Below are positions 26,509 through 35,261 of a stretch of DNA of 64,000 nt, piece by piece. Within the stretch, counting starts at the first letter, position 1. Each line of letters starts with the position of its first letter. The DNA lies in assembly GCA_965203855.1 (NCBI GenBank), contig CBDBDN010000008.1, positions 434,001 to 498,000 of the forward strand, read 5' to 3'. This DNA is from Bin87 sp965203855. Its GTDB lineage: Bacteria > Chloroflexota > Dehalococcoidia > Lucifugimonadales > UBA3495. The position numbers and the translations under genes were made by a program. The notes beneath the pieces are model-generated. The model was not told the DNA's origin. It searched no databases and worked only from the letters and a program-made list of their open reading frames with translations.

Positions 26509-27318
26509 TTAGATTCGCATTGGAATGCGCCGCGCGGCCAGGTATGACTTGGCGGCGGCGATAGAGTAGGTTCCGAAATGGAATATGCTGGCGGCGAGCA
26601 CGGCGTCCGCTTCGCCCAGCGCAAAGGCGTCATATAGATGTTCCAGGTTGCCGGCGCCGCCGCTGGCGATAACCGGCACCGACACGGCGCGGGATATGGC
26701 GCGCGTTAGCGCCAAGTCGTAGCCGTTTTGCTGCCCGTCCTCGTCCATACTGGTGAGCAGGATTTCGCCGGCGCCGCGGGCAACGGCCCGGCGCGCCCAT
26801 TTTACGGCGTCCAGCCCGGTGGGGTTGCGTCCGCCGTGGGTGAAAACCTGCCACCGGGAGTCGGCGTCAACGGCCAAGGCGGCGTCCGCCGGCGTCGGGA
26901 AATCCTCGCCGGGCTTGACGCGGCGGGCGTCGATGGCAACTACGATGCACTGGCTGCCGAATTGTTCGGCGCCGTCGGTTACCAGCTGCGGCGTGTTGAT
27001 GGCGGCGGTGTTCACTGACACTTTGTCGGCGCCGGCGTTGAGCATCCGGCGCACATCCTCAATGGAGCGCAGGCCGCCGCCGACGGTCAGCGGGATGAAC
27101 ACCTGCTCGGAAACCCGCTGCACGACGTTGACCATCGTAGCGCGGGCGTCGCTGCTGGCGGTGATGTCCAGGAAAACCAGTTCGTCGCCGCCCTCGGCGT
27201 CGTAGCGGGCGGCCAGCTCGGCGGGGTCGCCGGCGTCGCGCAGGTTGACGAAGCTGGCGCCTTTGACCACGCGGCCATGGTCAACATCAAGGCAGGGGAT
27301 GATGCGTCGGGTCAACAA
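26509..27318 (-). CDS. hisF: imidazole glycerol phosphate synthase cyclase subunit
   Basis: 269-residue TIM barrel that, with HisH, converts PRFAR and ammonia to imidazole glycerol phosphate and AICAR. Both catalytic aspartates are visible: PCLDVDHGRVVKG at the N terminus and LLTSMDEDGQQNGYD. Phosphate-binding motifs are TVGGGLRS and ASGGAGNLEHL. HisH is not in this window. It heads the hisF - HAD - hisIE run. Confidence 0.96.
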   Translation of the reverse strand: MLTRRIIPCLDVDHGRVVKGASFVNLRDAGDPAELAARYDAEGGDELVFLDITASSDARATMVNVVQRVSEQVFIPLTVGGGLRSIEDVRRMLNAGADKVSVNTAAINTPQLVTDGAEQFGSQCIVVAIDARRVKPGEDFPTPADAALAVDADSRWQVFTHGGRNPTGLDAVKWARRAVARGAGEILLTSMDEDGQQNGYDLALTRAISRAVSVPVIASGGAGNLEHLYDAFALGEADAVLAASIFHFGTYSIAAAKSYLAARRIPMRI

Positions 27319-27728
27319 CAGAACATTCCGATACGGCGATACGGCTATGCCGGATTGAATTGATTGGCAAGCAGGCGATACGCTGCGGGTTAGTATAGCA
27401 TCGGAACGCGCCGGGCGGCGGTTGGCGGCGTAAAATCGGCGGCGTTTCCAAATCAGGAGGGGTGTAGCACGTTCATCGTCGTTCCGCAGAAAGCCGGAAT
27501 GACGGTTGAGGGGCCGGAAATGACGGAAATCTGAACTGCCTGGTTGGAAACGCAGCCGCGCCGCAGTACGCTATTGCCACACCCGCCGGCCGGTCGGCTA
27601 TAATATAATGTGCCAGTGGCAAATATGCCAATGGCAACAGACGCCCGCAATGGAGACCAGTTATCAAAACGACCGACGAGGCAACGCCTACCCTGCCGCG
27701 CGTCATCAGAACCAAGAAATTCTGGGCT
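27319..27728. other. intergenic between divergent genes
   Basis: No gene with family support. It holds one diverged hairpin repeat (27481-27500, GTTCCGCA-GAAA-GCCGGAAT) and a candidate promoter at 27574-27604. A reading frame of the downstream gene may extend into 27660-27728. Confidence 0.5.
27574..27604 (+). promoter_or_regulatory. candidate sigma-70-type promoter
   Basis: TTGCCA at 27574-27579 and TATAAT at 27599-27604, separated by 19 nt (slightly long). The -10 box is a perfect consensus in an otherwise GC-rich region. It points at the gene starting near 27729. Confidence 0.4.
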
Positions 27729-28247
27729 ATGCCGGCCGCGCTGGCCGGAACCATTGCCTACGAATTCCTGGATGAACGCATCGCCAGCATCCTGCCCCAT
27801 CCCGCCCGCAAGATTCCCGGCCAAGTCGCTGAATTCGCCGCCGATTACCTGCCCTTCGCAGTTGACAATCCGGGGCTGATTGCCGGCATCACCATCGGGT
27901 TTGCCATTTGGCTGACCACACTGAACTGGAGCGACATTGCCAAGGAGCTAACCGAAATGAGCCTCGCTACTTACTTCCGCAACCGCCGCGATGCCGTCAT
28001 ACAGCGCATGGTGAACGAAGCGGCCGCCGAAGCCCGCGTTGCCGCCGCCGCCGAAGCCCGCGTTGCCGCCGAAGCCGCCGCCGCCGAAGCCCGCGCTGCC
28101 GCCGAAGCCGCCGCCGCCGAAGCCCGCGCGGAGGTGTTCCAGGAGCTGAGCCGCAAGTCCCGGGACGAACTCCTGGCCACTTTCGGCTACGGCAACGGGC
28201 AATACCCTCATAATTCCGGCGAAACTCCCCCCGCGCCCGACCGGTAG
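27729..28247 (+). CDS. membrane protein with Ala/Glu/Arg repeat coil
   Basis: 172 residues as called; the open frame continues upstream through TKKFWA and beyond, so translation may begin earlier at a non-ATG codon near 27663. Two hydrophobic stretches (about 1-14 with the upstream codons, and 52-70) are followed by a long helix made of EARVAA / EARAAAEAAA repeats, then a Pro-rich end. No known domain. It belongs to the recurring type of membrane-anchored coiled-coil proteins in this window. The repeat DNA (GCCGCCGAAGCCCGC units) is prone to length change. Confidence 0.5.
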   Translation: MPAALAGTIAYEFLDERIASILPHPARKIPGQVAEFAADYLPFAVDNPGLIAGITIGFAIWLTTLNWSDIAKELTEMSLATYFRNRRDAVIQRMVNEAAAEARVAAAAEARVAAEAAAAEARAAAEAAAAEARAEVFQELSRKSRDELLATFGYGNGQYPHNSGETPPAPDR

Positions 28248-28269
28248 CTGCGGCGGTATTGGATCCATC

Positions 28270-28289
28270 ATTCCGGCTGGCGCCGGAGC
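28270..28289. repeat. dispersed hairpin repeat, variant loop
   Basis: ATTCCGGCTGGCGCCGGAGC, a variant of the dispersed hairpin with an altered loop, downstream of the coiled-coil gene and flanked by ATC and GACGG. Confidence 0.55.
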
Positions 28290-28462
28290 GACGGAAAAAC
28301 ACCGGCGCAAATTGAAAATGCCGCCGCCTATTGTCTTGGCAAATATGGTAACATCCCACTGGCGACAGCGGCTTTACAGCGGCGCATACGGCGTTGGCAT
28401 TCGTTGCGGCAAGGAAATCAGCGCTGAATTTATCCTCACCTTGAAAAGGCTGGACTGACCTG

Positions 28463-29088
28463 ATGGCTACCATTATGCCCCCCCCCCCCCCCGATATTGG
28501 CTGCCCCGGATCCTAACGCTGGCGCGGCTGGCCGGCGGCAAAGTCGCCGTTATCAGTGTCCTGGTCGGGCTTGTGATTGCCGGCGGGATGGTTTTCTCCG
28601 GCGCAAACGCCGAAGCGCAGGCCGGACATAACGGGTACACTTACTCGCAGCGGGTTTGCCATGAGTACGGCCAGCAGCCCCGTTGGTACAATGTCCGCGA
28701 CGGGCAAGAAGCCTACAACGGCGGCAACAGCGACAGCGGATGGCTGATTGTACTGGCCAGAGGCAGCGGCACCACTTATACATTCGGCGCCCCGATATTA
28801 TTTACGCAGTCAACAATTCCATTCCCTATTGAACTTGCCGCGCCGGTACGGCGTGCGAAAAGGCAAGTTACCGACATCAACAAGGGCCTGACCGGTTTTG
28901 TTACTTACCAATCCGACGGCGCTATTGAATTCTTTGTAATCGTTGACCGGAACAACGACGGCGATATTACCCGTGGCGGAGACCGAACTGCCGGTCTCAA
29001 CAGTAATGAATGGGAAGTCCGCACCTACACTACGGAGACGTACGGCGGCAGTTATATCCGATGGGCGAATATGGCGTGGTGCCGCTAA
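28463..29088 (+). CDS. phase-variable small exported protein, locus A (currently OFF)
   Basis: From ATG 28463 the frame reads MATIM, prolines, and with 15 C stops at 28514. With 16 (or 13) C it joins a 208-residue protein: MATIM-Pro5-RYWLPRILTLARL, a hydrophobic segment KVAVISVLVGLVIAGGMVF, a short signal-peptidase-like ANAEA, then the body. The body has GYTYSQRVCHEYGQQPRWYNV, DGQEAYNGGNSDSGWLIVL, a middle with an Asp/Asn-rich loop (RNNDGDITRGGD), and YIRWANMAWCR at the end. One cysteine near each end could form a disulfide. No other lesion is seen, so this is the only intact copy of the family. Function unknown; a surface or secreted role is inferred. Confidence 0.65.
28478..28492. repeat. 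C15 tract in the start region of locus A
   Basis: Fifteen C immediately after the fifth codon (ATTATG). It encodes the proline run and sets the frame; n mod 3 = 1 is required for the full protein and 15 is not. Confidence 0.9.
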
Positions 29089-29181
29089 CCGGGCCGTACC
29101 GCGCCGGTCTTGCCCTGATTGGCCGCACGGCATAATATGTCGCCAGGGCCGCACGGCCCAAATCAGCGCAGGAGCATTGAA

Positions 29182-29577
29182 ATGGCTTTGACACTGGCAG
29201 ACAGCAACCGGATAATGGCGGCGGCAATCGCCAAAGCCGGGGAACTCAATATCAAAATCAGCGTGGCGGTAGTGGACGGCGGCGGACGCCTCATCGGATT
29301 GCAGCGGATGGACGGCGCAATCTGGGCGTCAGCCTACGGCTGCCAGGGCAAGGCGGTGGCGTCGGCGGCTTTTGGCCGGCCCAGCGGCGAGATGCAGGCC
29401 CGCGCCGACGCGCCGACTCCCGCCGGCATCCGGCAGCGTTCCGGTTCCGAAATGATACTCGGCCAGGGCGCCGTGCCCGTTATCCAGGGCGGCGCGGTAG
29501 TCGGCGCCTGCGGCGTGGGCGGCGGCACCAGCGAGGAGGACGAGCAGTGCGCCGCGGCCGGCGCCGCCGCTCTCTAA
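29182..29577 (+). CDS. GlcG/HbpS-family (DUF336) protein
   Basis: 131 residues of the Heme-degrading/GlcG-like fold: LADSNRIMAAAIAKAGEL, VAVVDGGGRLIGLQRMDGA, KAVASAAFGRPS, PVIQGGAVVGACGVGGGT. Members have been linked to haem binding, glycolate/propanediol loci or corrinoid binding. Nothing nearby fixes the role. AGGAGC at 29170-29175 supports ATG 29182. Confidence 0.85.
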   Translation: MALTLADSNRIMAAAIAKAGELNIKISVAVVDGGGRLIGLQRMDGAIWASAYGCQGKAVASAAFGRPSGEMQARADAPTPAGIRQRSGSEMILGQGAVPVIQGGAVVGACGVGGGTSEEDEQCAAAGAAAL

Positions 29578-29608
29578 CCGCAGCGGCCTTGAATCAGTTT
29601 CGGCCCGT

Positions 29609-30328
29609 TTATGGCGTCAAGGCCAGCACGCCGGCCGGCGCGCCGCTGCCGCCCACCAGGGGCAGCCGTCCGATGATGACGGTTGCTCCGATGGGCGGCA
29701 GCCGATTCAGGTTGTTCAGGCATTCCAGCACGATGCCCGTTTGCGCCAACGCCCGGCGGCTTACCGACAGTTCCGCATCGGCGCCGGGGTCAATGCCGGG
29801 CGTATCGGCGCCCAAGCCGACGGCGTCGCGTTGTTCCAGCAGATAGCGCGCGGCGTCGGTTCCGAAACCGGGAGTGTGCATAACGCCGGCGGCGTCAACA
29901 TTAATGAACCGCTCCGGCTCCGTCCATCTGTGATGCCAGCCGGCGTACAGCAGCGCTATGGATGCCGCCGGTATGGACCCGTGCTGCCGTTCCCATTGGG
30001 CGATGTCGTCAATTGACAGCGCATAGTCGGGATTGCGAGCGGCCGCGGCGCTGGCGTCAATGACGATTGCCGGGGCGACGAGCGCATCCGCCGGCAAGTC
30101 AGCCGGCCCGGCGCCGCCCGCGTACAACGCGGCCGGCGATGACAGATGCGTTCCGCTATGCTCCCCCATTGTAAAACGGCGCAGAAAGTAGCCGTTGCGG
30201 TCAATGCCGGCTACAGCCTCAAACTCTACCGGCGGATCGCCCGGCCACAGCGGAATGCCGGGCCGGATGGGATGCGTCAAGTCCACAACCCGGCGGTAGG
30301 TTATGGACTTCAGCGTTGTGCTGCCCAT
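29609..30328 (-). CDS. cyclase-family protein (kynurenine-formamidase-like)
   Basis: 239 residues of the metal-dependent cyclase family: VDLTHPIRPGIPLWPGDP at the N terminus and the metal motif HSGTHLSSP, here with Ser in place of the usual Asp (HxGTHxDxP), then FINVDAAGVMHTPGFGTDAA. It may hydrolyse an amide or lactone such as N-formylkynurenine; the D-to-S change makes activity uncertain. Convergent with the GlcG-like gene. Confidence 0.75.
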   Translation of the reverse strand: MGSTTLKSITYRRVVDLTHPIRPGIPLWPGDPPVEFEAVAGIDRNGYFLRRFTMGEHSGTHLSSPAALYAGGAGPADLPADALVAPAIVIDASAAAARNPDYALSIDDIAQWERQHGSIPAASIALLYAGWHHRWTEPERFINVDAAGVMHTPGFGTDAARYLLEQRDAVGLGADTPGIDPGADAELSVSRRALAQTGIVLECLNNLNRLPPIGATVIIGRLPLVGGSGAPAGVLALTP

Positions 30329-30389
30329 CCGATACAGTCCCTTCCGTAAAGGCCCGTCCGGCGGAGCCTATCCGGTGGAGATTATCGGG

Positions 30390-30692
30390 TTAGGCGGCCT
30401 GGCGCAGCGGGGCGGCGACGGGTTCCGCCGGCTCGGCAACGGCGGCCACCGGCAGATCCTGCTGCATCCCGTCCAGGTGCCGGTCAACCCAGCGCATCGC
30501 CTCGGTAAAGCTGCGGGCGGCGCCGAGTTCGGCCAGCTGCCCCAAGGCGTTGCGTCCGTAGATGGCGTAGGAAATGGCGGGGATTTCGCCGTGGATCAGG
30601 TAACCGCGGTAGCCGATGCGGCGTCCGTTGTCGGCAATGGCGGCTGTGGACACGGCGGTGGTTTCGCTGATAATGCTGTTGTGGGTAAGCAT
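30390..30692 (-). CDS. small hypothetical protein
   Basis: 100 residues starting MLTHNSIISETTAV. One compact segment GYRGYLIHGEIPAISYAIYG is followed by a helix ending DRHLDGMQQ and a Pro/Ala/Glu tail. An AGGAGC-type ribosome-binding site (plus-strand complement GCTCCT) precedes the start. No family recognised; codon use matches the neighbours. Confidence 0.5.
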   Translation of the reverse strand: MLTHNSIISETTAVSTAAIADNGRRIGYRGYLIHGEIPAISYAIYGRNALGQLAELGAARSFTEAMRWVDRHLDGMQQDLPVAAVAEPAEPVAAPLRQAA

Positions 30693-30884
30693 CGTTTTTG
30701 CTCCTGCTGCGCGGTGTAGAGCGCATTTGTGTTGAGCATATGTTCTTACAAACTGATGTTCGCCGTCAACAGCGCAGGAGTCAGTTTTGAGGAAATTTGT
30801 TTCAATTTATGGCGGCGCGCCGCCCAGCGGTGCGCCATAGCCAGCCCGGCGGGCGGCAATGCGCCGGCCGATGCGCGCCGCTAA

Positions 30885-32150
30885 TCAGCCGTTGGCAGCC
30901 TTGGCCTGGGCGAGAAAGTCCGCTTGCGCCATGGTTTCCTGGCTGGAGGTCTGCATATCGCGTACTGCGACGGTGCCATCCCGTACTTCGTCGTCGCCCA
31001 GGATTAGCGCTTTGGCGATGCCTAGCGCGCTGGCCTGGCGCATTTGCCCGCGCAGCGCGCGCCCGCCGTTGGCAAGCATTGCGCCGACGCCGGCTTGCCG
31101 CATCCGGTGCGCCAGCCCGACGCCGGCGATGCGCGCCTCCTCGCCAATGGTAACTATCAGATACTGCGGAGAGGGTTCGTCCGGCACCGGAACGGCATCC
31201 CGCTGCAAGTTCAGCGCCAGCCGTTCAATGCCGCTGCCGAACCCGATGCCCGGCGTCGGCCGCCCGCCCAGCTGTTCAATCAGGCCGTCGTACCGCCCGC
31301 CGCCGCAAATGGTGGATTGCGCCCCCTCAATGGCCGGTTGAATCTCAAACACCGTGCGCGTATAGTAGTCCAGCCCCCGCACCAGGCGATGATCCACCCG
31401 ATTGGGTATGCCGACGGCGGCCAGATAGGATTGTACCCGCTGCCAGTGATTGGCGCAGTCGGCGCAAAGGCAGTCCACCGACCGGGGCGCTGCTTCGCCC
31501 AGCGCGCGGCAGGTTTCCACTTTGCAATCCAGCAGCCGCAGCGGATTGCGTTCCAAACGGCTGCGGCAGTCCTGGCAGATGTGCGCCTGCTGCTTGACAT
31601 AATAGGATTTCAGGGCGGCAACATATTCGGGCCGGCAGCTGCCGTCGCCGATGCTGTTGGTGAGCAGCGTAATATCCCGCAGCCCCAGATCCCGGATGAA
31701 AGTCCACGCCAGCTCGATGACTTCCGCATCCACTGACGGGTCGGCGTCGCCGATGGCCTCAATGCCGAACTGGTGATGCTGGCGAAAACGCCCGGCCTGG
31801 GGCCTTTCGTAGCGAAACACCGGGCAAAGGTAGTACATCCGCACCGGCTGCGGGCCGTTGTGCATTCCGTGTTGCAGATAGGCGCGGCAGACCGGCGCCG
31901 TCCCTTCGGCCCGCAGCGTCAGCAGGTCGCCGCCCCGGTCCTCAAAGACATACATTTCCTTTTCTACGATGTCCGTGCCTTCGCCGACGCCGCGCACGAA
32001 CAGGCGCGCATCCTCAAACATCGGGCTGTCGATGCGGCCATAGCCGAAACGCCGGGCGGCGGCAACGGCCTTACCCTCAATGTAGCGCCAGTATTTCTGT
32101 TCCGCCGGCAGGCGGTCGGCAGTGCCTCTGGGGGCCTGAAAAGTAGGCAT
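30885..32150 (-). CDS. hisS: histidyl-tRNA synthetase
   Basis: 421-residue class II synthetase. Motif 1 surrounds FQAPRGTADRLPAEQ, motif 2 is CPVFRYERPQAGRFRQHHQFG, the histidine-specific block is LVRGLDYYTRTVFEI, and motif 3 is GIGFGSGIERL. A Cys-rich insert (CQDCRSRLE ... DCKVETC) is typical of many bacterial HisRS. The C-terminal anticodon domain ends about residue 420. Confidence 0.97.
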   Translation of the reverse strand: MPTFQAPRGTADRLPAEQKYWRYIEGKAVAAARRFGYGRIDSPMFEDARLFVRGVGEGTDIVEKEMYVFEDRGGDLLTLRAEGTAPVCRAYLQHGMHNGPQPVRMYYLCPVFRYERPQAGRFRQHHQFGIEAIGDADPSVDAEVIELAWTFIRDLGLRDITLLTNSIGDGSCRPEYVAALKSYYVKQQAHICQDCRSRLERNPLRLLDCKVETCRALGEAAPRSVDCLCADCANHWQRVQSYLAAVGIPNRVDHRLVRGLDYYTRTVFEIQPAIEGAQSTICGGGRYDGLIEQLGGRPTPGIGFGSGIERLALNLQRDAVPVPDEPSPQYLIVTIGEEARIAGVGLAHRMRQAGVGAMLANGGRALRGQMRQASALGIAKALILGDDEVRDGTVAVRDMQTSSQETMAQADFLAQAKAANG

Positions 32151-32237
32151 AATGTCGGTTGGACTTTTCGTCAGTGGGTATCGGCGGATTTTTGCCGGGG
32201 CCGGCTTGCCGAAATGCCATTGCCGGGTGCGCCGGCG

Positions 32238-32714
32238 CTAATCGGCGGCGGCATTGTCGGCGTGCGGAGGATTGCTCTCCGGTTCGCCGGACAGGATTTT
32301 TTCGGCTTCGGGCGGCAGGACGATGCCGCGCTCGGCAAATTCGCGTTGCAGGCGAGTGCGTTCCGCGGCAACGCCTTCCTCGCGCCCTTCCGCGCGCAAT
32401 TCCGCACGTTTTAACGCGAGCGCTTCCTCGCGTTCCTGTGCTACGGCATCCCGCCAGCTGCGGTATTCGCGGTAGGCTCCAAAGACCATTTTGACCCCCA
32501 GGTAAAAGGCGATTGCGGTCGGGAACAGCAACGCCATTCCCGTGATTAGCACGCCATCCTCTTGCTCGGTCAGGCGTTTGAAAAAGCCGATGACCGGCCA
32601 GCCGCCGCAACGGTCGCATTTGGAGATGGCATACGCCGTCATTATGCTGGCGCTGACCGATATTGAACCTTCAACAAACGCCCAGGATGCGCGATCATCG
32701 TCGCTGAACCACAT
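32238..32714 (-). CDS. membrane protein with charged coiled coil
   Basis: 158 residues. Two hydrophobic segments (about 13-32 and 53-78) are followed by a long charged helix (YREYRSWRDAVAQEREEALALKR, RAEGREEGVAAERTRLQ) and a Pro/acidic tail. A CDRCGG motif lies between the helices. Same architecture as 1456, 46912 and 63075. Function unknown. Confidence 0.55.
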   Translation of the reverse strand: MWFSDDDRASWAFVEGSISVSASIMTAYAISKCDRCGGWPVIGFFKRLTEQEDGVLITGMALLFPTAIAFYLGVKMVFGAYREYRSWRDAVAQEREEALALKRAELRAEGREEGVAAERTRLQREFAERGIVLPPEAEKILSGEPESNPPHADNAAAD

Positions 32715-32808
32715 TATAGCACCTTACCATACCGTCTGCCGGAACCGTCCGCCGGGGTATTCCGACCATCGGGGTATTTCGACTGCCGCCGCCGTTGCGG
32801 GCCCGGCG

Positions 32809-34059
32809 TCAGGCTTTGCCGGCCGTTTCCAAGCCGGACAGTTCATCAGGAGTCAGGCCGCCGATGCCGCAGAGAATCTCCCGGTTGTGCTGGCCCAGCG
32901 TCGGCGGCGGGCCGGCCGGCGTATCCACGCAGCCGGTCAGCTGCACCGGCGTATTGACGGTGCGGAACGGCCGGCCGTAAGTATCGCCGCTGTCCAGAAA
33001 CATCTTGCGGGCGGCCAGATGCTCGCAGCTGTCCAGGTCGGCGGCGTCCTGGACGATGCCCATTGAGAACCCGCATTCCAGCAGCAAGCGGTTCAGCTCC
33101 CGCTTGGGCAGATGCTGCGACCATTCCTCAATCGCCGGCACGATGTGGCTGAAATAAAAGGGGCCGGTAACGCCGCGCCCCAGATAGCGCGGGTCGTCGG
33201 CCAGTTCCGGGCGGCCAATCAAAGACCACATGGCGCGCCATTTGTCGTCGGCATTGCCGGCGCCGGCCAGCACAACATAACCGTCGGCGGCGCGCAGCGT
33301 GAGCTGCGCCGAGAACATATTCTCCCGAGCCGTGGTCGTAACCTGCCCGGCCGCCTGATACAGCGGCATACTGCTGGTAGTGTGCGCCGCCATGCAGTCG
33401 TACATTGACATATCAACGTGCTGCCCTTGGCCGGTTTTGCGGCGTGATTCCAAGGCCAGCATTACGCCCAGAGCCGTCCACACTCCGGGCACGGAATCGC
33501 CGATATTGTCGCCTACCATTTGCGGGCCGCTTTCGGGAGTGCCGGTCATCGCCATCCAGCCGCCCATGCCCTGAACGCAGGGATTGTTGGCCGGCCAGTT
33601 GGAGTAAGGGCCGCGCCGCCCTGCGCTGTCCCCGTACCCGGTGATGCTGGCATATACCAGCGCCGGATTAATTTCGCTGAGCCGGGCGTAGCCGAAGCCC
33701 AGCCGTTCCAACGCGCCCGGCCCCCAGTTGTCCAGCAGCACATCGGAGACGCGCAGCATACTCTCAAAAGCGCGTTGTGCCGTCGGGTCGCGCAAGTCCA
33801 GGGCCACGCTCTTTTTGTTGCGGTTGACGCCCAGATAGCGCGCGCTGATTTGCGTTCCGTCCGGGCCGGCGATATAAGGGTCGTTGAGGCGCGCCCGGTC
33901 GCCGACGCCGGGGCGTTCAATTTTGATGACTTCGGCGCCCATATCGGCCAAAATCATGGCGCAAAAAGGGCCGGCGACGATATGCGTAGCATCCAGCACG
34001 CGCAATCCGGTTAGCGGCAGCGGCATCAGTTGCGTGGCGTTATTAGCGGCAGCGGGCAT
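32809..34059 (-). CDS. CaiB/BaiF-family (type III) CoA-transferase
   Basis: 416 residues. Moves CoA between organic acids by the type III mechanism. Features: LPLTGLRVLDATHIVAGPFCAMILADMG split over the N terminus, KSVALDLRDP, the nucleophile-aspartate region HVDMSMYDCMAAHT, and FRTVNTPVQLTG. The ATG at 34059 follows TTTGGAGTTGGAA; the TTG further upstream is rejected. Acid substrate unknown; such genes are numerous in SAR202-type Chloroflexota. Confidence 0.9.
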   Translation of the reverse strand: MPAAANNATQLMPLPLTGLRVLDATHIVAGPFCAMILADMGAEVIKIERPGVGDRARLNDPYIAGPDGTQISARYLGVNRNKKSVALDLRDPTAQRAFESMLRVSDVLLDNWGPGALERLGFGYARLSEINPALVYASITGYGDSAGRRGPYSNWPANNPCVQGMGGWMAMTGTPESGPQMVGDNIGDSVPGVWTALGVMLALESRRKTGQGQHVDMSMYDCMAAHTTSSMPLYQAAGQVTTTARENMFSAQLTLRAADGYVVLAGAGNADDKWRAMWSLIGRPELADDPRYLGRGVTGPFYFSHIVPAIEEWSQHLPKRELNRLLLECGFSMGIVQDAADLDSCEHLAARKMFLDSGDTYGRPFRTVNTPVQLTGCVDTPAGPPPTLGQHNREILCGIGGLTPDELSGLETAGKA

Positions 34060-34282
34060 TTCCAACTCCAAAGCGGGCCGGGATTACCCCGGCCAATGAT
34101 TGCTGCCGCCAACTATACAGGATTGCCGGCGGCGGCAAAACTTGACGGCGGAGGCCGGACGATAGGCAGAACGCCGCCGGCCGCCGGAACGGCCCGAAAA
34201 CGGGATTGCGGGATTGACAGAAAGCGCCGGCCCGCACTACAATGGAAATGTCGGATAACGCAAGCCGAAAGGCTGACACTGC

Positions 34283-34358
34283 GGCCCCGTGGTGTAGCGG
34301 TTAACATACTGCCCTGTCAAGGCAGAGATCGACGGTTCGAATCCGTTCGGGGTCGCCA
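34283..34358 (+). tRNA. tRNA-Asp (GTC)
   Basis: Cloverleaf of 76 nt with encoded CCA. The acceptor strands GGCCCCG and CGGGGTC pair with one G-U; discriminator G then CCA at 34356-34358. The anticodon arm CCTGTCAAGG places GTC at 34316-34318; the T arm contains GGTTCGAATCC. It marks the left edge of the accessory island and is a plausible integration point, although no attachment duplication was identified. Confidence 0.95.
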
Positions 34359-34392
34359 TTTTCTAACCGCCGGCGCATTGCCGGCTTTACGG

Positions 34393-34416
34393 ACGGCCCG
34401 CTGCGGGCCGTTTTTT
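34393..34416 (+). terminator. intrinsic terminator after tRNA-Asp
   Basis: ACGGCCCGC-T-GCGGGCCGT inverted repeat followed by TTTTTT at 34411-34416. Located 35 nt after the tRNA. Confidence 0.85.
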
Positions 34417-34585
34417 CTGGCCCCGGCGTTCATTCCCGATGTTCCATTAGGGACGGCGGCGTTGCTTTTAGCGATACAGTCCCGTTGCAACGCCGGGCTT
34501 ACCTTGTGCCGGGCTTGTCTTACGATAGAATGCGCTTCACCACCAGCGCCGGGATAAACCCAACGCCATCAGGAGCAGTGTTATA

Positions 34586-35164
34586 CTGAACAAAGTTGCC
34601 GCCGCAACAGCCGCTATCGGACTCGGCATTTTCGCCGCCGTCATCGCCATCGGAATTCCGCCCCCCCCCCCCCCCCCCCCGCTAAAGCTACCGGTCTAGG
34701 TGGCTATACTTACACCCAGCGAGTTTGCCAGGAATACGGCCGGCAGCCCCCGCTACTACCATGTCAGCGACGGACAGGCGGCGTATAACGACGGCAACAG
34801 CGACAGCGGCTGGCTGATTGTGCTGGAACGGGACGCCGTCGCAGCAGGCACGCCGGACAGATATGTGCTTGATGTAACCCTTACCAGGCAACAAGGTTAC
34901 GCGCGGGACACACTTGTGACGCCCAACACATACACACGGGCCATGGGCCGGGTCTTTCACAGAAACAGCCCCAACAATTATGTTCTTGCTCCCAACACCG
35001 GGCAATTTGTCAGAACTGCTGATACGCCCTGGAGTCCCGGAGACCCCACTCCCAACTCTGATTTTATACAGGTTGGCACAACCCGCTACCGCCTCATCCC
35101 GGGCATCCCCGCCCGAGGCGGCGGCCAGTATGTGCGCTGGGCCCATGTGATGTGGTGCCGGTAA
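34586..35164 (+). pseudogene. phase-variable exported protein family, locus B (two frame breaks)
   Basis: Paralogue of locus A. AGGAG at 34571-34575 precedes a frame with no ATG or GTG; a CTG at 34586 or ATA at 34583 would be needed. It gives a hydrophobic leader LNKVAAATAAIGLGIFAA, then the proline tract (20 C), after which 18 or 21 C would be required to reach AKATGLGGYTYTQRVCQEYG. A second break follows: five C at 34747-34751 where locus A has four. The rest reads RYYHVSDGQAAYNDGNSDS ... YVRWAHVMWCR to 35164. Here the tract lies after the hydrophobic segment, not before it as in A and C. Probably inactive now. Confidence 0.65.
34661..34680. repeat. C20 tract in locus B
   Basis: Twenty consecutive C between GGAATTCCG and GCTAAAG, the longest homopolymer in the window. 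With 20 C the leader frame runs into TAG at 34697. Confidence 0.9.
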
Positions 35165-35261
35165 ATCCGGTTGCCGGCCCCCCCTAACCCGTCATTCCTT
35201 AATATGCCGTCATTTCTTAGTACGCCGGAATGAAGGTGTTGGGGCCGAAACTGGATTCTCT

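Noticed and set aside
28573..29088. Annotating locus A as a normal gene starting at the internal GTG 28573
   Set aside because: It would remove the first part of the hydrophobic leader, and the upstream ATG-plus-proline start has a matching counterpart in locus C.
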